Assembly (NCBI GenBank): GCA_020354625.1
Contig: CP070651.1
Coordinates: 3,387,094 to 3,447,802 of the forward strand
Reading direction: 5' to 3'
Length of the DNA: 60,709 bases
From: Trueperaceae bacterium
Lineage (GTDB): Bacteria > Deinococcota > Deinococci > Deinococcales > Trueperaceae
Shown: in pieces, positions 38,689 to 48,314 of the stretch
Position numbering within the stretch: the stretch's first letter is position 1
Layout of the letters: each line of letters opens with the position of its first letter
Position numbers and translations under genes: made by a program
The notes under the pieces: generated by a model
What the model was told of the DNA's origin: nothing
Database searches by the model: none
The model's input: the letters and a program-made list of their open reading frames with translations, nothing else

Positions 38689-39984
38689 TTACGCCACTGG
38701 CAACGGCCGGCCATCGAAACCGTGCTCGACGTAACCGAGCAGAGCGCACACAGTCGGCGCGATATCGACCGTACCGCAGGGCTCATCAAAGGTAACGCCC
38801 TCGGGAAAGGAAGGGCCGACTGCCAAGCAGAACGCCTGCATCTCGTAACGGGAGGTCGAGCCGTGGCTGCTCTTGAGCTGTGGATAAGGGGTGATGGCCT
38901 CTACCATCCCGGGCACACCGAAGGCGTTGGCCTCACTGCTCGAGCTCGCACTCACCGCCAACAACGGGGCACGATCGTGTTCGATCACCCCGATCATGGC
39001 CTCGAGCGGTTCGACTCCCGTCAGACCGAGCGCTTCGGGGGCGAACACTCGGTCGCACCAGGGTTGCTCGAATAACCAGGACGAAAGCCGGCCGAGCACC
39101 TCAACAGGAAGATCCATACCCTGCTTGCCATAGACAAAATCTCCCACAGCCACCAGCGGCAGCTCGAGCGCTAGCTCCTGCTGGGCCGTCTCGAGCAGAT
39201 CCGCGAGCGAACGGCTCGTCTCGATGGTGGCGTGACCGTGATCGCTGATGAGGAGCAGGTCGGTCTGCGACCGCTGCCCGAGCCGGTCCAGCGCCGCTAC
39301 GACCTCGGCGACACAGGCATCGACAGCCTGAAGCGCCTCTTTGGCCTCCGGCGAGCCGAGACCGTAGAAGTGCTGGCTGTTGTCGGGCTCGGAAAGCCAG
39401 AGGGTAATGACCTGGTGGGCATCATCGGGGAGAAGCAGGTCGATCATGGCGCGAGTAGCCCAGCGGGCACGCTCAAAACGGGTTCGGCCACGTTCTTCGG
39501 GAACATCACCGAGCTTGTCGAGCAGATTCATGAGGTCGGCCTGACCGTAGTGGCTGGACGGATTGATCACCTGGCGAGGGCGCTTGGGGTTCCATAAAAG
39601 CGAGGCGCCCGGCGAACTCGAAGCGACCACCCCGAGCCTGCGACCGTGCCGTTCCAGGCGGTCGCCGAGAGCCGGCGCCAACAGGAACGGTCGGCCGGTG
39701 CGAGCTTCGAACTCGAGCAGGTGTTCAGCTCGTGAGGTGTCCACCAAATCACCCTGTCCGGCACCCGGAACCAACATGACATTACCGACCACCCCGTGGC
39801 GACCCGGACGAACACCGGTGGTGAGGGTGGCCATGTTGACCCGGGTGTGGGGAGGGTAGGCCGCGCGGAAGTCGAGGTAGCGGGCACCCTGCTCGGCAAG
39901 CCGCGCGTAACAGGGCATCAGCTGTGGGTCGAAGGCGTCAGGCCGCAGGCCATCGGTACCGATGATGATTACGCGTTTCGTCAC
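38689..39984 (-). CDS. Type I phosphodiesterase / alkaline-phosphatase-superfamily enzyme
   Basis: The 431-residue protein belongs to the nucleotide pyrophosphatase/phosphodiesterase group. Its first metal Asp is in IIIGTDGLRPDAF (about 5-17), the nucleophile threonine is probably in NMATLTTGVRPGRHG (about 50-64), and later metal ligands are in DHGHATIE (about 244-251) and SSHGSTSRYEM. No signal peptide is seen, so it is cytoplasmic. GTG 39984 is chosen because GAGGTG lies four to five bases upstream; a GTG three codons earlier is possible. The substrate is unknown. Confidence 0.78.
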   Translation of the reverse strand: MTKRVIIIGTDGLRPDAFDPQLMPCYARLAEQGARYLDFRAAYPPHTRVNMATLTTGVRPGRHGVVGNVMLVPGAGQGDLVDTSRAEHLLEFEARTGRPFLLAPALGDRLERHGRRLGVVASSSPGASLLWNPKRPRQVINPSSHYGQADLMNLLDKLGDVPEERGRTRFERARWATRAMIDLLLPDDAHQVITLWLSEPDNSQHFYGLGSPEAKEALQAVDACVAEVVAALDRLGQRSQTDLLLISDHGHATIETSRSLADLLETAQQELALELPLVAVGDFVYGKQGMDLPVEVLGRLSSWLFEQPWCDRVFAPEALGLTGVEPLEAMIGVIEHDRAPLLAVSASSSSEANAFGVPGMVEAITPYPQLKSSHGSTSRYEMQAFCLAVGPSFPEGVTFDEPCGTVDIAPTVCALLGYVEHGFDGRPLPVA

Positions 39985-40128
39985 ACGTGACACCTCGCAA
40001 AAAAGAGAATCGGGGCGACCTCGACTCGCATGGAACCACTCTACAACGCAAGCGAGAACCAGCAGCCTCCTGGAACTTGAGTATTCCGTGCAAATCTCAC
40101 CACTACTTTCTGCACCACACGAACCTTG

Positions 40129-40137
40129 TGGTATATT
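40129..40137 (+). promoter_or_regulatory. Extended -10 promoter upstream of the YmdB-like gene
   Basis: TGG followed by TATATT, about 115 bases before the TTG start. No clear -35 is seen. It is the same extended -10 as at 7541-7549. Confidence 0.45.
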
Positions 40138-40250
40138 CTCTAACCAGAACGATAGCTTGCCAGGTCACTTTACGTCAGGTGAATCGCAAATACATCGTTT
40201 TTCGGTTTTCGGGTCAGGTAATCAACCATTCGAGTGTTGAGGTCGAGGCT

Positions 40251-41036
40251 TTGACAAAACTCCTCTTTATCGGTGATGTAGTCGGGGATCCGGGACTCGA
40301 CTACCTTGAGACCCACCTCCCCCGACTCGTTCACGAGACCGGTGCGTCCTTCGTCATTGCCAACGGTGAGAATTCGGCGGTGACCGGCCCGGCTCCGGCC
40401 GGGGGCTGTGGCATGAGCGTACGGGCGGTGGAGCGCATGCTGGCGAGTGGTGTTCAGCTGATCACGGGTGGCAACCACTCTTGGGACGGTTCCGAAGCAG
40501 AAAAAACGCTGGCTATCGAACAGGTGCTAAGACCCCTGAACCATAGCCCACGAGGGCCTGGCCGAGGTGCGGCCACCCTGGCTGTCAACGGCACCACTTT
40601 AGGGGTCGTCAATCTGGCGAGCCGCACAGCCATCCCCCACGTCGATGCACCGCTCGATGTGCTCGAGCGCCAACTCGAAAGCTGGCAGGGGCGCGTCGAC
40701 CATGTCCTCGTCGACTTTCACGGCGAATCGGTCAGCGAAAAGCAGATCTTCGCCTGGGCCGTAGCCGGCCGGGTCAGCGCGGTGCTCGGCACCCACACCC
40801 ACGCCGCCACTCTCGACGCCCGCATCCTACCGGGCGGTACCGCCTTTGTGAGCGATGTCGGCATGACCGGTCCCAGCGGAGGGATGCAGGGGTATCAACC
40901 AGACACATTTATCGAAGCTATCCGCCTGCGGCGACCGGCACGAGGACCGACCCAGGTCGCCTGCGGCCCGGTTGAACTGGGCGCGGTACTGGTCGAACTA
41001 GGAACAGGGGGCGCAACCGGCATTCAGCGTCTATGA
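40251..41036 (+). CDS. YmdB-family metallophosphoesterase
   Basis: The 261-residue protein matches the YmdB family (2',3'-cyclic-nucleotide phosphodiesterase): KLLFIGDVVGDPG at the start, ANGENSAV (about 43-50), TGGNHSWD (about 76-83) and GTHTHAATLDARILPGGTAFVSDVGMTG (shown as pieces GTHTHAAT and SDVGMTG), all metal-site segments. TTG 40251 is chosen since GAGGT lies seven bases upstream and the protein then begins at the usual place; the open frame extends further upstream without conserved sequence. Confidence 0.88.
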   Translation: MTKLLFIGDVVGDPGLDYLETHLPRLVHETGASFVIANGENSAVTGPAPAGGCGMSVRAVERMLASGVQLITGGNHSWDGSEAEKTLAIEQVLRPLNHSPRGPGRGAATLAVNGTTLGVVNLASRTAIPHVDAPLDVLERQLESWQGRVDHVLVDFHGESVSEKQIFAWAVAGRVSAVLGTHTHAATLDARILPGGTAFVSDVGMTGPSGGMQGYQPDTFIEAIRLRRPARGPTQVACGPVELGAVLVELGTGGATGIQRL

Positions 41037-41078
41037 GCCATAGGGTGCCGGTACACCGAGTACAGGAGGTTTGTGATG

Positions 41079-42563
41079 ATGAAAAATTTCGTTGGTAGTC
41101 TCTTTCTTGCCGCACTACTATTGGTCGGCCTCGCTCCGGCACAAGAGTTGACCATAGCAGCGAGCGCCCAACCCGAGACGCTCGATCCACACGTGACCAG
41201 CGCCACTTCTTCGTTCCAAAGCATGAAGTCGCTCTACGACACGCTGGTCGAGGTCGATCGCTCTGGCAATATCGTCGCGGCACTGGCTTCGTCCTGGACG
41301 GTGTCTGATGACGCGTTGACTTGGACTTTTACCCTGAGCGAAGCCACCTTCCAAGACGGAACGCCTTTCGACAGCACCGATGTCAAAGCTACCCTCGAAC
41401 GGCTCACTGCCGAAGCGACCGGCTCGCCCAAAGCGAGGGAATTTGCAAACATTGTAGATATAGCGACGCCTGACGACCGGACCGTGGTGCTGACGTTATC
41501 GGAAGCGACACCCGCTCTGCTCGCCTCGCTCGCTTCCGGTTGGGGCGCGATGCTGCCTTCGGAAAAGATCGCGGCAGGACACGATTTTGGCAACGATCCC
41601 GTAGGAACCGGGCCCTTCCACCTCGATACCTGGGTGCGTGACAGCCACCTCCGCCTCGTCCGCAACGACGACTATTACCAGGGAGCTCCGACCCTCGAGG
41701 CGGTGACGATCCGCTTCGTGCAAGACACGGCAGTAAGCCTCCAAGGGCTCCTCTCCGATGAGTTCGACGTGGTCCAAACGGTATCCCCCGCCGACCAAGC
41801 GACGGTGGAAGCCACCGCGGGCCTCGATCTGGTTCAAGAGCCCTCTGGCCTGGTATTGGTGGCCTCCATCAACAACCGCCGACCCTATTTATCCGATGTA
41901 CAGGTCCGTCAAGCACTGAACATGGCCGTCGACAAGGATACCGTGCTGGAAGTCGCCTACGGTGGCGGGCAACCGGTCGGCACCTTCATGGAGGTGGGCA
42001 GCCCCTGGTTACCGAGTAGCATCGAGGCGTTCTCCTACGATCCCGAAGCGGCCCGCACAGCCTTGGCTGCAGCAGGAGTACCCAGTGATTGGACCCTCGA
42101 CCTGGTCTTGCCACAACCGTTTGAGAACCACATCACCGCTGGACAGATCGTGCAGGACATGTTGAGCGAGGTAGGGGTCAAAAGCGAAATCCGCGTGGTG
42201 GAGTGGGGCGTGTGGCTTGGTGAGGTTTACGGTGGCGAACGCGACTTCGACCTCACCGTGATCGGCCACACAGGAAAACTCGACCCCACCGGCCGACTAG
42301 GGGGATACGGCACCGTGGACGGCACCTACGTCGGCTACGACAATGCCGAGGTAGTCGATCTGCTTCAGCAGGCCGCCAGCGCCACCGACACCGAGGCGCG
42401 CCGAGCCCTCTACGCACAGGTATTGGCGCGCATGCACGATGAGGCCCCGTTCATCTACTTCGGCACCCCCTTCCGCACCTACGCCAAACAGGACGCTGTC
42501 GAAGGCTTTTGGATCACTCCGCTGCTCGACACCTTCGACTTCCGGGAGGCCACGATCAACTAG
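41079..42563 (+). CDS. ABC transporter substrate-binding protein, family 5 (DppA/NikA-like)
   Basis: The 494-residue exported protein has a signal peptide (residues 1-21, ending APAQ) and the family-5 opening AASAQPETLDPHVTS. WGAMLPSEKI, GTGPFHLDTW and QALNMAVDKDTV are typical binding-protein segments. It would deliver peptides, nickel chelates or another small molecule to the two permeases that follow. AGGAGGT lies eight bases before ATG 41079; ATG 41076 and GTG 41073 are in frame just upstream. Confidence 0.87.
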   Translation: MKNFVGSLFLAALLLVGLAPAQELTIAASAQPETLDPHVTSATSSFQSMKSLYDTLVEVDRSGNIVAALASSWTVSDDALTWTFTLSEATFQDGTPFDSTDVKATLERLTAEATGSPKAREFANIVDIATPDDRTVVLTLSEATPALLASLASGWGAMLPSEKIAAGHDFGNDPVGTGPFHLDTWVRDSHLRLVRNDDYYQGAPTLEAVTIRFVQDTAVSLQGLLSDEFDVVQTVSPADQATVEATAGLDLVQEPSGLVLVASINNRRPYLSDVQVRQALNMAVDKDTVLEVAYGGGQPVGTFMEVGSPWLPSSIEAFSYDPEAARTALAAAGVPSDWTLDLVLPQPFENHITAGQIVQDMLSEVGVKSEIRVVEWGVWLGEVYGGERDFDLTVIGHTGKLDPTGRLGGYGTVDGTYVGYDNAEVVDLLQQAASATDTEARRALYAQVLARMHDEAPFIYFGTPFRTYAKQDAVEGFWITPLLDTFDFREATIN

Positions 42564-42571
42564 CCCTATAC

Positions 42572-42597
42572 GGGTGGGGGCAAGTAAGCCCCCACCC
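42572..42597 (+). promoter_or_regulatory. Intercistronic hairpin after the binding-protein gene
   Basis: GGGTGGGGGC, loop AAGTAA, GCCCCCACCC: a perfect ten-pair stem in the short gap before the first permease. No T-run follows. Confidence 0.65.
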
Positions 42598-42608
42598 ACT
42601 ATCCACCT

Positions 42609-43553
42609 GTGGTCAATCTCTTTCTCCGACAGCTCCTTAGCTTCGCCGGCACACTGGCGCTGGTACTCACGCTCGTCTTCATCGGGGTGAGAGCCCTCCC
42701 TGGGGACGCCGCTAGCTTGCGAGGCGGTATCGAGGCCTCGTCAGAAGACGTCGCCGCCATTCGGCAGGCCCTCGGGCTCGAGGCACCGCTCTGGCGCCAG
42801 TACCTCGGCTACTGGTCGGGGCTCCTTCGAGGCGACCTCGGTGAATCGATTCGTGAGGGTCGTAGTGTGTCAACGATCCTGGTCGAGCGGTTGCCGGTCA
42901 CGTTGGCGCTGGCATCGCTGGCTTTCTTTCTCTCGATCGTCGTGGGTTTCGGCTTCGGTCTGGCGGCCGGTCTCAACCCGAATAGCAGCACCGACCGCTT
43001 CGTGTTGGGGTGCACGACCCTGGGGCTCACCGCTCCCGAGTTCTGGATCGGCTTCCTCTTCATCTTGCTCTTCGCTGTAACAGTCGGGTGGTTTCCGCTG
43101 ATCGGCTATCCCCAGGAGGCCGGGGCGGGGCTGCTATCTCGTCTTCACCATTTGGCCCTGCCGGCTCTCACCTTGGCCATACCCCGCAGCGCACAGCTGG
43201 CCAGGATGGCCCGGGCCCAGCTTTTAGAGGAACGGGGCGCAGATTACGTCCGCACTGCGCTTAGCAAGGGCCTGGGCAGGCGAGGCATCGCCCGCCACCT
43301 CTCGGCAAACGCTCTACCGCCACTGCTTCCGCTCTTGGCGCTCGAGCTGGGCGGTCTTCTGACCGGAACCATCATTGTCGAGCAGGTCTTCGGGTTGCCG
43401 GGACTAGGGTTGGCAATCCTCGGCTCCATCTCCGCCCGCGACTATCCGGTCGTACAGGGTGTCACCATCCTGGCAGTGGTGATCTACGTGAGCGTGAACT
43501 GGTTGGCCGATCTGAGCCAACTGCTCGCCGACCCCAGGCTGCGCTACGGATGA
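42609..43553 (+). CDS. ABC transporter permease, DppB type
   Basis: The 314-residue membrane protein has six main hydrophobic segments and the DppB signature region (ALTLAIPRSAQLARMARAQL followed by DYVRTALSKGLG and ANALPPLLPLL), which contacts the ATPase. The early RALPGDAASLRGG and ALGLEAPLWRQYLGYW segments are usual for this subfamily. It starts with GTG 45 bases after the binding protein and is followed closely by the second permease. Confidence 0.88.
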   Translation: MVNLFLRQLLSFAGTLALVLTLVFIGVRALPGDAASLRGGIEASSEDVAAIRQALGLEAPLWRQYLGYWSGLLRGDLGESIREGRSVSTILVERLPVTLALASLAFFLSIVVGFGFGLAAGLNPNSSTDRFVLGCTTLGLTAPEFWIGFLFILLFAVTVGWFPLIGYPQEAGAGLLSRLHHLALPALTLAIPRSAQLARMARAQLLEERGADYVRTALSKGLGRRGIARHLSANALPPLLPLLALELGGLLTGTIIVEQVFGLPGLGLAILGSISARDYPVVQGVTILAVVIYVSVNWLADLSQLLADPRLRYG

Positions 43554-43560
43554 GGTGGGT

Positions 43561-44358
43561 ATGGTACGGGTCGTAACCGGGACAGCACTCCTTATCTTGT
43601 TGATCTTTGGCGCGCTATTCTACCCTTGGCTCAGCCCCTTCGATCCGCTCAAGCCCGACTATCGGGCACGATACGCCGCGCCCTCAGGTGAACATCTGCT
43701 AGGCACCGACGGGTTGGGACGCGACGTGTTGACCCGCTCACTCGCCGGTGGTCGGGTCTCGCTCAGTATCGCCTTGAGCGCGAGTGCCTTGGCCGTAGTA
43801 CTCGGTTCTGGACTCGGCCTCGCTGCGGCTGCCTTCGGCGGTACGCCGGAACTACTACTCACACGCGCATTCGATGCGCTTTTGGCCTTTCCCGGCTTTC
43901 TACTGGTCCTTTTGGCCGTCGTTATTTTGGGCGGTGGGAGCGCCGAGACCGTTTTGGCTCTGGGCGTTGCCGGATCACCGCTCTACTTCCGCCTTGCTCG
44001 GTCGTATACCCGCTCTTTGCTCATCACACCCTACGTACTCGCCGCTACTGCACTCGGCGCCTCTCTGCCACGGCTCCTCAGCCACCACGTGCTACCCAAC
44101 TTCCTAGGGCCCATATTGGTACAGGCCGCTTCCACCGCTACGGTCTTTTTACTGGTCGAGGCCTCGCTGAGTTATCTCGGCCTCGGCGTCCCACTACCCA
44201 CACCGAGCTGGGGAAACGTTTTACAGGACGCCCGAGCCTATCTCACCCGCCAGCCGTGGGCAGCACTAGGACCGGGAGCGCTCTTGGCACTAGCAGCACT
44301 CGCACTCCAGCTACTCTCCGACGGTCTACGTGACTTTCTCGACCGGCGTACGCGCTAG
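43561..44358 (+). CDS. ABC transporter permease, DppC type
   Basis: The 265-residue membrane protein has the DppC layout: an N-terminal helix, the GTDGLGRDVLTRSLAGGRVSL motif (shown in part, near 50-70), then five helices and a coupling segment (YVLAATALGASLPRLLSHHVLPN). It lies seven bases after dppB-like gene; ATG 43561 sits behind GAGGTG, with a GTG two codons upstream. No ATPase gene follows, so energy must come from an ATPase encoded elsewhere. Confidence 0.85.
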   Translation: MVRVVTGTALLILLIFGALFYPWLSPFDPLKPDYRARYAAPSGEHLLGTDGLGRDVLTRSLAGGRVSLSIALSASALAVVLGSGLGLAAAAFGGTPELLLTRAFDALLAFPGFLLVLLAVVILGGGSAETVLALGVAGSPLYFRLARSYTRSLLITPYVLAATALGASLPRLLSHHVLPNFLGPILVQAASTATVFLLVEASLSYLGLGVPLPTPSWGNVLQDARAYLTRQPWAALGPGALLALAALALQLLSDGLRDFLDRRTR

Positions 44359-44467
44359 GCTCGAAACCGAGATACGCCGTACTTCGGAAAAACGCCGTCT
44401 GGGAACCCAGAAGGTAGATGTTCACAACGTCACAAGAGACTTGTTTGGTGCGCACTTTCCCTCTACA

Positions 44468-44510
44468 GGCACCCTTGACAGGTGTTAAGCTACACGGGTG
44501 CCGGTTTTTT
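44468..44510 (+). terminator. Terminator after the first DppABC-like operon
   Basis: GGCACCC and GGGTGCC pair around a 21-base loop, followed by a run of six T. The rest of the 294-base gap to rph shows nothing definite. Confidence 0.6.
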
Positions 44511-44652
44511 ATGCGGTACCAGCGCCTGTGACCAGCTCCGCGTTCCATTCTCCCTGCCCGCTGGTGATTCAAAAGGTCTTCACATTTGCTGGGCCGATCG
44601 TGCCACTTTGGCACTCCCCCGCACAGAGTGAATCTACCTGGATTGTGGAAAC

Positions 44653-45363
44653 ATGAGAACGGACCGCCAACCGACGCAACTTCGAACCATCGAGGTCACG
44701 CCCGGTTACAACCGATATGCAGAGGGATCCGCTCTCGTGAAATGGGGAAACACGCACGTACTCGCCACCATCACAATCGAAAACAGATTACCCCCCCACC
44801 TTCGGGGGCAGGGGCACAAGGGTGGATGGCTGACTGCAGAGTATGCACTATTGCCGCGCAGCACCCACGAACGGACACAGCGCGAAAGACTCTACGCCAG
44901 CGGACGAACCCAAGAGATCCAACGGCTCATCGGTCGAGCGCTTCGGAGCGTAACCGATCTGACACTGTTCAAAAACAAGACGCTCATCGTCGATGTAGAC
45001 GTCCTCCAGGCCGACGGAGGCACACGCTGCGCCGGAATCTTGGCAGCGTATGCGGCCATGCATCAAGCTTCCAACGACCTGATCCGCGCGGGTACGATCG
45101 ATGAGTGGCCGCTGACCCATGAGCTCGCTGCCGTCAGTGCCGGGGTAATCGAGGGGAATCGCTACATCGACCTGGACTACAACGAAGATCTCCAAGCTGA
45201 GGTAGATTTGAACGTCGTGGGTACCGGCGACGGTCAGGTGGTGGAGGTGCAAGGGGGGGGTGAGGAGATTCCTATCCCTGCGGAGGAGTACGTGCAGCTG
45301 ATCGCTTCGGGTATAACGGCCATAGAACACATCCTCGAAACCGTTAGGCCACAACTAGGATGA
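44653..45363 (+). CDS. rph: Ribonuclease PH
   Basis: The 236-residue phosphorolytic exoribonuclease trims tRNA 3' ends. Family marks include MRTDRQPTQLR, a GNTHVLATITIE strand, KGGWLTAEYALLPRSTHER (shown in part), GRTQEIQRLIGRALR and VDVLQADGGTRCAGI, which carry the phosphate- and RNA-binding residues. The length is normal. It overlaps rdgB (ATGA), a common pairing. Confidence 0.97.
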   Translation: MRTDRQPTQLRTIEVTPGYNRYAEGSALVKWGNTHVLATITIENRLPPHLRGQGHKGGWLTAEYALLPRSTHERTQRERLYASGRTQEIQRLIGRALRSVTDLTLFKNKTLIVDVDVLQADGGTRCAGILAAYAAMHQASNDLIRAGTIDEWPLTHELAAVSAGVIEGNRYIDLDYNEDLQAEVDLNVVGTGDGQVVEVQGGGEEIPIPAEEYVQLIASGITAIEHILETVRPQLG

Positions 45364-45995
45364 AACTCGTCGTCGCCACCCATAACCAAGGAAAGCTTGC
45401 AGAGTTCAGACGGATGCTCGCAACGCTCAACGTCGAGATTCTCTCTGCTACCGAAGCGGGTATCTCTGAGTTCCCTCCAGAGAACGGCACCACCTACGCC
45501 GAAAACGCTCTGCTAAAAGCGGGTTACGCCACGCTGACCACGGGTCTTCCGGCGCTCGCCGACGACTCCGGGTTGGAAGTAGATATCCTCTCCGGCGCTC
45601 CGGGCATCTTCTCGGCCCGCTACGGTGGCAAGCTCGATGATGGCGAACGCATCGCCTATCTACTCGATCAGCTCAAAGGGATCCCGAAGGGCGCACGTAG
45701 CGCCAGTTTTGTCTGCGCCGTCGTCATCGCCACACCTGCTGGGGAAGTCAAGGTCTTCCACGGCGAGTGCCGCGGCGAGATCTTACAAGGACCGCGCGGT
45801 AGCGGGGGCTTTGGCTACGACCCCATCTTCTATAGCCTCGATTTGACCAAGAGCTTCGCCGAAGCCGGCGATGAGGAGAAACAGCGGGTCAGCCACCGGG
45901 GACGAGCCTTGCAGCACTTTCTGGATTGGGCCTTGACGCCTGCGGCCAAAACCACTATGAGCGAGACCATGCCTCGGCGCGATGGAAAGTACTAG
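45360..45995 (+). CDS. rdgB: XTP/dITP diphosphatase (Ham1/RdgB family)
   Basis: The 211-residue enzyme hydrolyses non-canonical purine triphosphates (dITP, XTP). The opening LVVATHNQGKLAEF, GTTYAENALLKA near 41 and ADDSGLEVDILSGAPGIFSARYGG (shown as ADDSGLEV and GIFSARYGG) are the nucleotide and metal sites; GSGGFGYDPIFY and SHRGRAL come later. A 16-residue C-terminal tail is extra. Start overlaps the rph stop. Confidence 0.96.
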   Translation: MKLVVATHNQGKLAEFRRMLATLNVEILSATEAGISEFPPENGTTYAENALLKAGYATLTTGLPALADDSGLEVDILSGAPGIFSARYGGKLDDGERIAYLLDQLKGIPKGARSASFVCAVVIATPAGEVKVFHGECRGEILQGPRGSGGFGYDPIFYSLDLTKSFAEAGDEEKQRVSHRGRALQHFLDWALTPAAKTTMSETMPRRDGKY

Positions 45996-46031
45996 CGGGC
46001 TTCCTGCTCAGCTATCGGTGAAACTGTATCT

Positions 46032-46345
46032 GGTAATGGGTAAGGGGTAATGGGTAATGCGTTGGTCACATGAACTGGAGCGACTTGGTCCGTATCCTTC
46101 GAAGCACCCATCACCAGTTGCCAGGAGCAATCTTACAAAGTAGACGGGCTGGAGCCGCACGCTTCGAAGCACCCATTACCCATCACTCATCACCCATCAC
46201 CTTTCTTCCAGACGCAATCGTCAGTGCAAACGGAATCAGACAAGAACGTTCGAAGCACCCATTACCCATCACCTTTCTTCCAGAATCAATCGTCAGAGCA
46301 GACGGAATCAGACAAGAACGTTCGAAGCACCCATTACCCATCACC
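46032..46345. repeat. Composite heptamer repeat, copy R6 (reverse orientation, two core A units)
   Basis: Read on the minus strand it has two tandem core A units (from TTCGAACGTTCTTG to GTCTGGAAGAAAG) separated by heptamer arms, a further TTCGAAG segment, then a core B (TTCGAAGGATACGG ... CCAACGCATTACC) and the end arm. It fills most of the 399-base gap between convergent rdgB and glpX; no gene is seen there. Confidence 0.88.
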
Positions 46346-46394
46346 AATCGGGTTTTGGCAACAAGACATCTCGTGCCCGATTTAGAGTTGCATC

Positions 46395-47423
46395 TTAGAT
46401 GTGAACCGTAACCCGCGCTCCCTCGGCGAAGAGATGAACACCATCGGAAAAACGCATTACACGTGACTGGTAACCGAGTGACACGGTGTGGGTGCGGGCG
46501 CCATTTTTGAAGAACTTGACCCCTTTGAGCAAGTCACCGTCGGTGATGCCGGTGGCGCTGAACACGATATTCTGGCCTGGCGCCAACTCATCTGTGCGAT
46601 ACACCCGGTCCACGCTCGCCCCTTTGGCCTCGAGCCTGGCACGCTCCTCTTCATTGCGTGGTTGAAACCGCCCCTGGATCTCGCCACCGAGGCATTTAAG
46701 GGCGGCGGCGGCCAGCACCCCTTCGGGTGCTCCCCCGGTCCCCATGACCGCATGGACGTTGGTGCCACGCACCGCCGCCGAAAGGGCAGCGATTACATCT
46801 CCATCGCCGATGAGTTTGACCCGTGCACCAGCGTCCCGAACCTGCTGGATGAGCGCCTGATGGCGCGGCCTATCCAGAATGACAATTGTTAGATCGTCGA
46901 TCTCACGATCGAGACTCAAGGCAACACTGTGCAGATTCGCGGCAACCGGCCAGGTCAGATTCACCTTTCCGGCAGCCGGTGGGCCGACGATGAGCTTTTC
47001 CATGTAAGTGTCCGGAGCCTGAAAGAGGCCCCCGTTTTCAGCTAGAGCGATCACTGCCACCGCATTGTTGACCATACGCGCGGCAATCCCTGTACCCTCC
47101 ACCGGATCCACTGCAATGTCGACCTGCCAGGAATTTTCACCTCCGTGACCGACCCGTTCACCGATGTAGAGCATCGGGGCTTCGTCACGCTCACCCTCAC
47201 CGATTACGATCTCACCATCGATGTCGAGTTCATTGAGAACGCGGCGCATGGCATCGGTTCCGGCCTGATCCACCAGCTCTGAGTCCCCTTTTCCCGCTAC
47301 CCGGCTCGCCGCGATCGCCGCCTGCTCGGTCACACGAACCGTATCGAGCACCAGAGCTCGTTCCATCCCCATGTTCCGCCCTCTCTCCAAACGGCTCTGG
47401 CTTGCTTCTACAGTCGTGGTCAT
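46395..47423 (-). CDS. glpX: Fructose-1,6-bisphosphatase class II
   Basis: The 342-residue GlpX-type enzyme removes the 1-phosphate from fructose 1,6-bisphosphate in gluconeogenesis. The metal site lies in [21 protein letters not shown] (shown as [11 protein letters not shown], about 74-84) and DPVEGTG (about 107-113); [15 protein letters not shown] near 230 binds substrate. GAGAGGAATCT precedes the ATG. It is the only gluconeogenic gene here and supports growth on non-sugar or inositol-derived carbon. Confidence 0.94.
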   Translation of the reverse strand: MTTTVEASQSRLERGRNMGMERALVLDTVRVTEQAAIAASRVAGKGDSELVDQAGTDAMRRVLNELDIDGEIVIGEGERDEAPMLYIGERVGHGGENSWQVDIAVDPVEGTGIAARMVNNAVAVIALAENGGLFQAPDTYMEKLIVGPPAAGKVNLTWPVAANLHSVALSLDREIDDLTIVILDRPRHQALIQQVRDAGARVKLIGDGDVIAALSAAVRGTNVHAVMGTGGAPEGVLAAAALKCLGGEIQGRFQPRNEEERARLEAKGASVDRVYRTDELAPGQNIVFSATGITDGDLLKGVKFFKNGARTHTVSLGYQSRVMRFSDGVHLFAEGARVTVHI

Positions 47424-47593
47424 AGATTCCTCTCTGTTCTACCCGAGTACTCTCTACTCTCAGCTGGAGCGATCGCCCAACACGACCCGCATCGGTCCTC
47501 TGCGACGGGTATGCCGACAAAGGGCGCGCTTCCGTATAGTCAAGATACAAGGTCCGAAGTAGACGCAACGTGGAGAAGCACGCACGCCTTCTT

Positions 47594-48223
47594 TCACCTT
47601 TCAGCCGACGTACTCGACCTCGTTCGGTGCCGAGCAGCCAACGTCTCCATCACCTGCTGAAACTTCACACCGCGTTCCTTGAGAAGTACCGTGAGGTGAA
47701 ACAGGAGATCGGCCGCCTCGTCTATCAGGGCATCGTCTTGATGCTCGAGCGCCGCCACCACGCTCTCCCCCGCCTCTTCGATCACCTTCTGGGCGATGTA
47801 TCCGAGTCCTCGCTGGTGAAGTTTCGTGACGTACGATCCCTCTGGCTGGTTTCGGTTGCGATCATCGACGACACGCTCCAAGAGGGACATGACTTCACCA
47901 GTAGAGAGCGCCGTCTCTACAGGCGCCAGCGACCGGAAGAAACAACTCCGTTCCCCCGTATGGCAGGCAGGACCCGTCTGACGGACCCGGTAGAGAAGGG
48001 CATCCTCGTCGCAATCGTAGCGGACCTCGACGACCCGTTGGATGTTACCGCTGGTCGCACCTTTACGCCACAGCTCCTGACGCGAACGGCTGAAGTAGTG
48101 GGCCTCGCCGGTTTCAACGGTCTTGGTGAGCGCCTCCTGGTCGGCGTAGGCCAGCATCAGTACCTCACCGCTCTCGGCGTCTTGGGTCACCACAGGCACC
48201 AAGCCTCGCTCATCGAAATTCAT
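47594..48223 (-). CDS. hisIE: Bifunctional phosphoribosyl-AMP cyclohydrolase / phosphoribosyl-ATP pyrophosphatase
   Basis: The 209-residue protein performs two steps of histidine synthesis. The N-terminal HisI domain (about 1-105) shows [16 protein letters not shown], the [14 protein letters not shown] motif and [10 protein letters not shown] with cysteine ligands for zinc, ending [13 protein letters not shown]. The C-terminal HisE domain (about 110-209) has [14 protein letters not shown] and [14 protein letters not shown], the acidic pyrophosphatase helices. It is separated from hisF by a trans-sulfuration gene. Confidence 0.95.
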   Translation of the reverse strand: MNFDERGLVPVVTQDAESGEVLMLAYADQEALTKTVETGEAHYFSRSRQELWRKGATSGNIQRVVEVRYDCDEDALLYRVRQTGPACHTGERSCFFRSLAPVETALSTGEVMSLLERVVDDRNRNQPEGSYVTKLHQRGLGYIAQKVIEEAGESVVAALEHQDDALIDEAADLLFHLTVLLKERGVKFQQVMETLAARHRTRSSTSAER

Positions 48224-48314
48224 TTCAGGTCACGGCATATCCCACTCCATCAATGGCCCCTCTCATCGTCTGTTTAGTCTACAAGGAGAGTAGGGCTCCC
48301 ACGGTGCGAGAACA

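Noticed and set aside
39987-40250. 88-residue in-frame extension of the YmdB-like protein
   Set aside because: The extension is not like the family, contains the promoter, and TTG 40251 has a good ribosome site.
46150-46345. Possible CRISPR array, because repeat units recur at intervals
   Set aside because: Units are heptamer arms with conserved cores, not identical repeats with unique spacers, and no cas gene is present.
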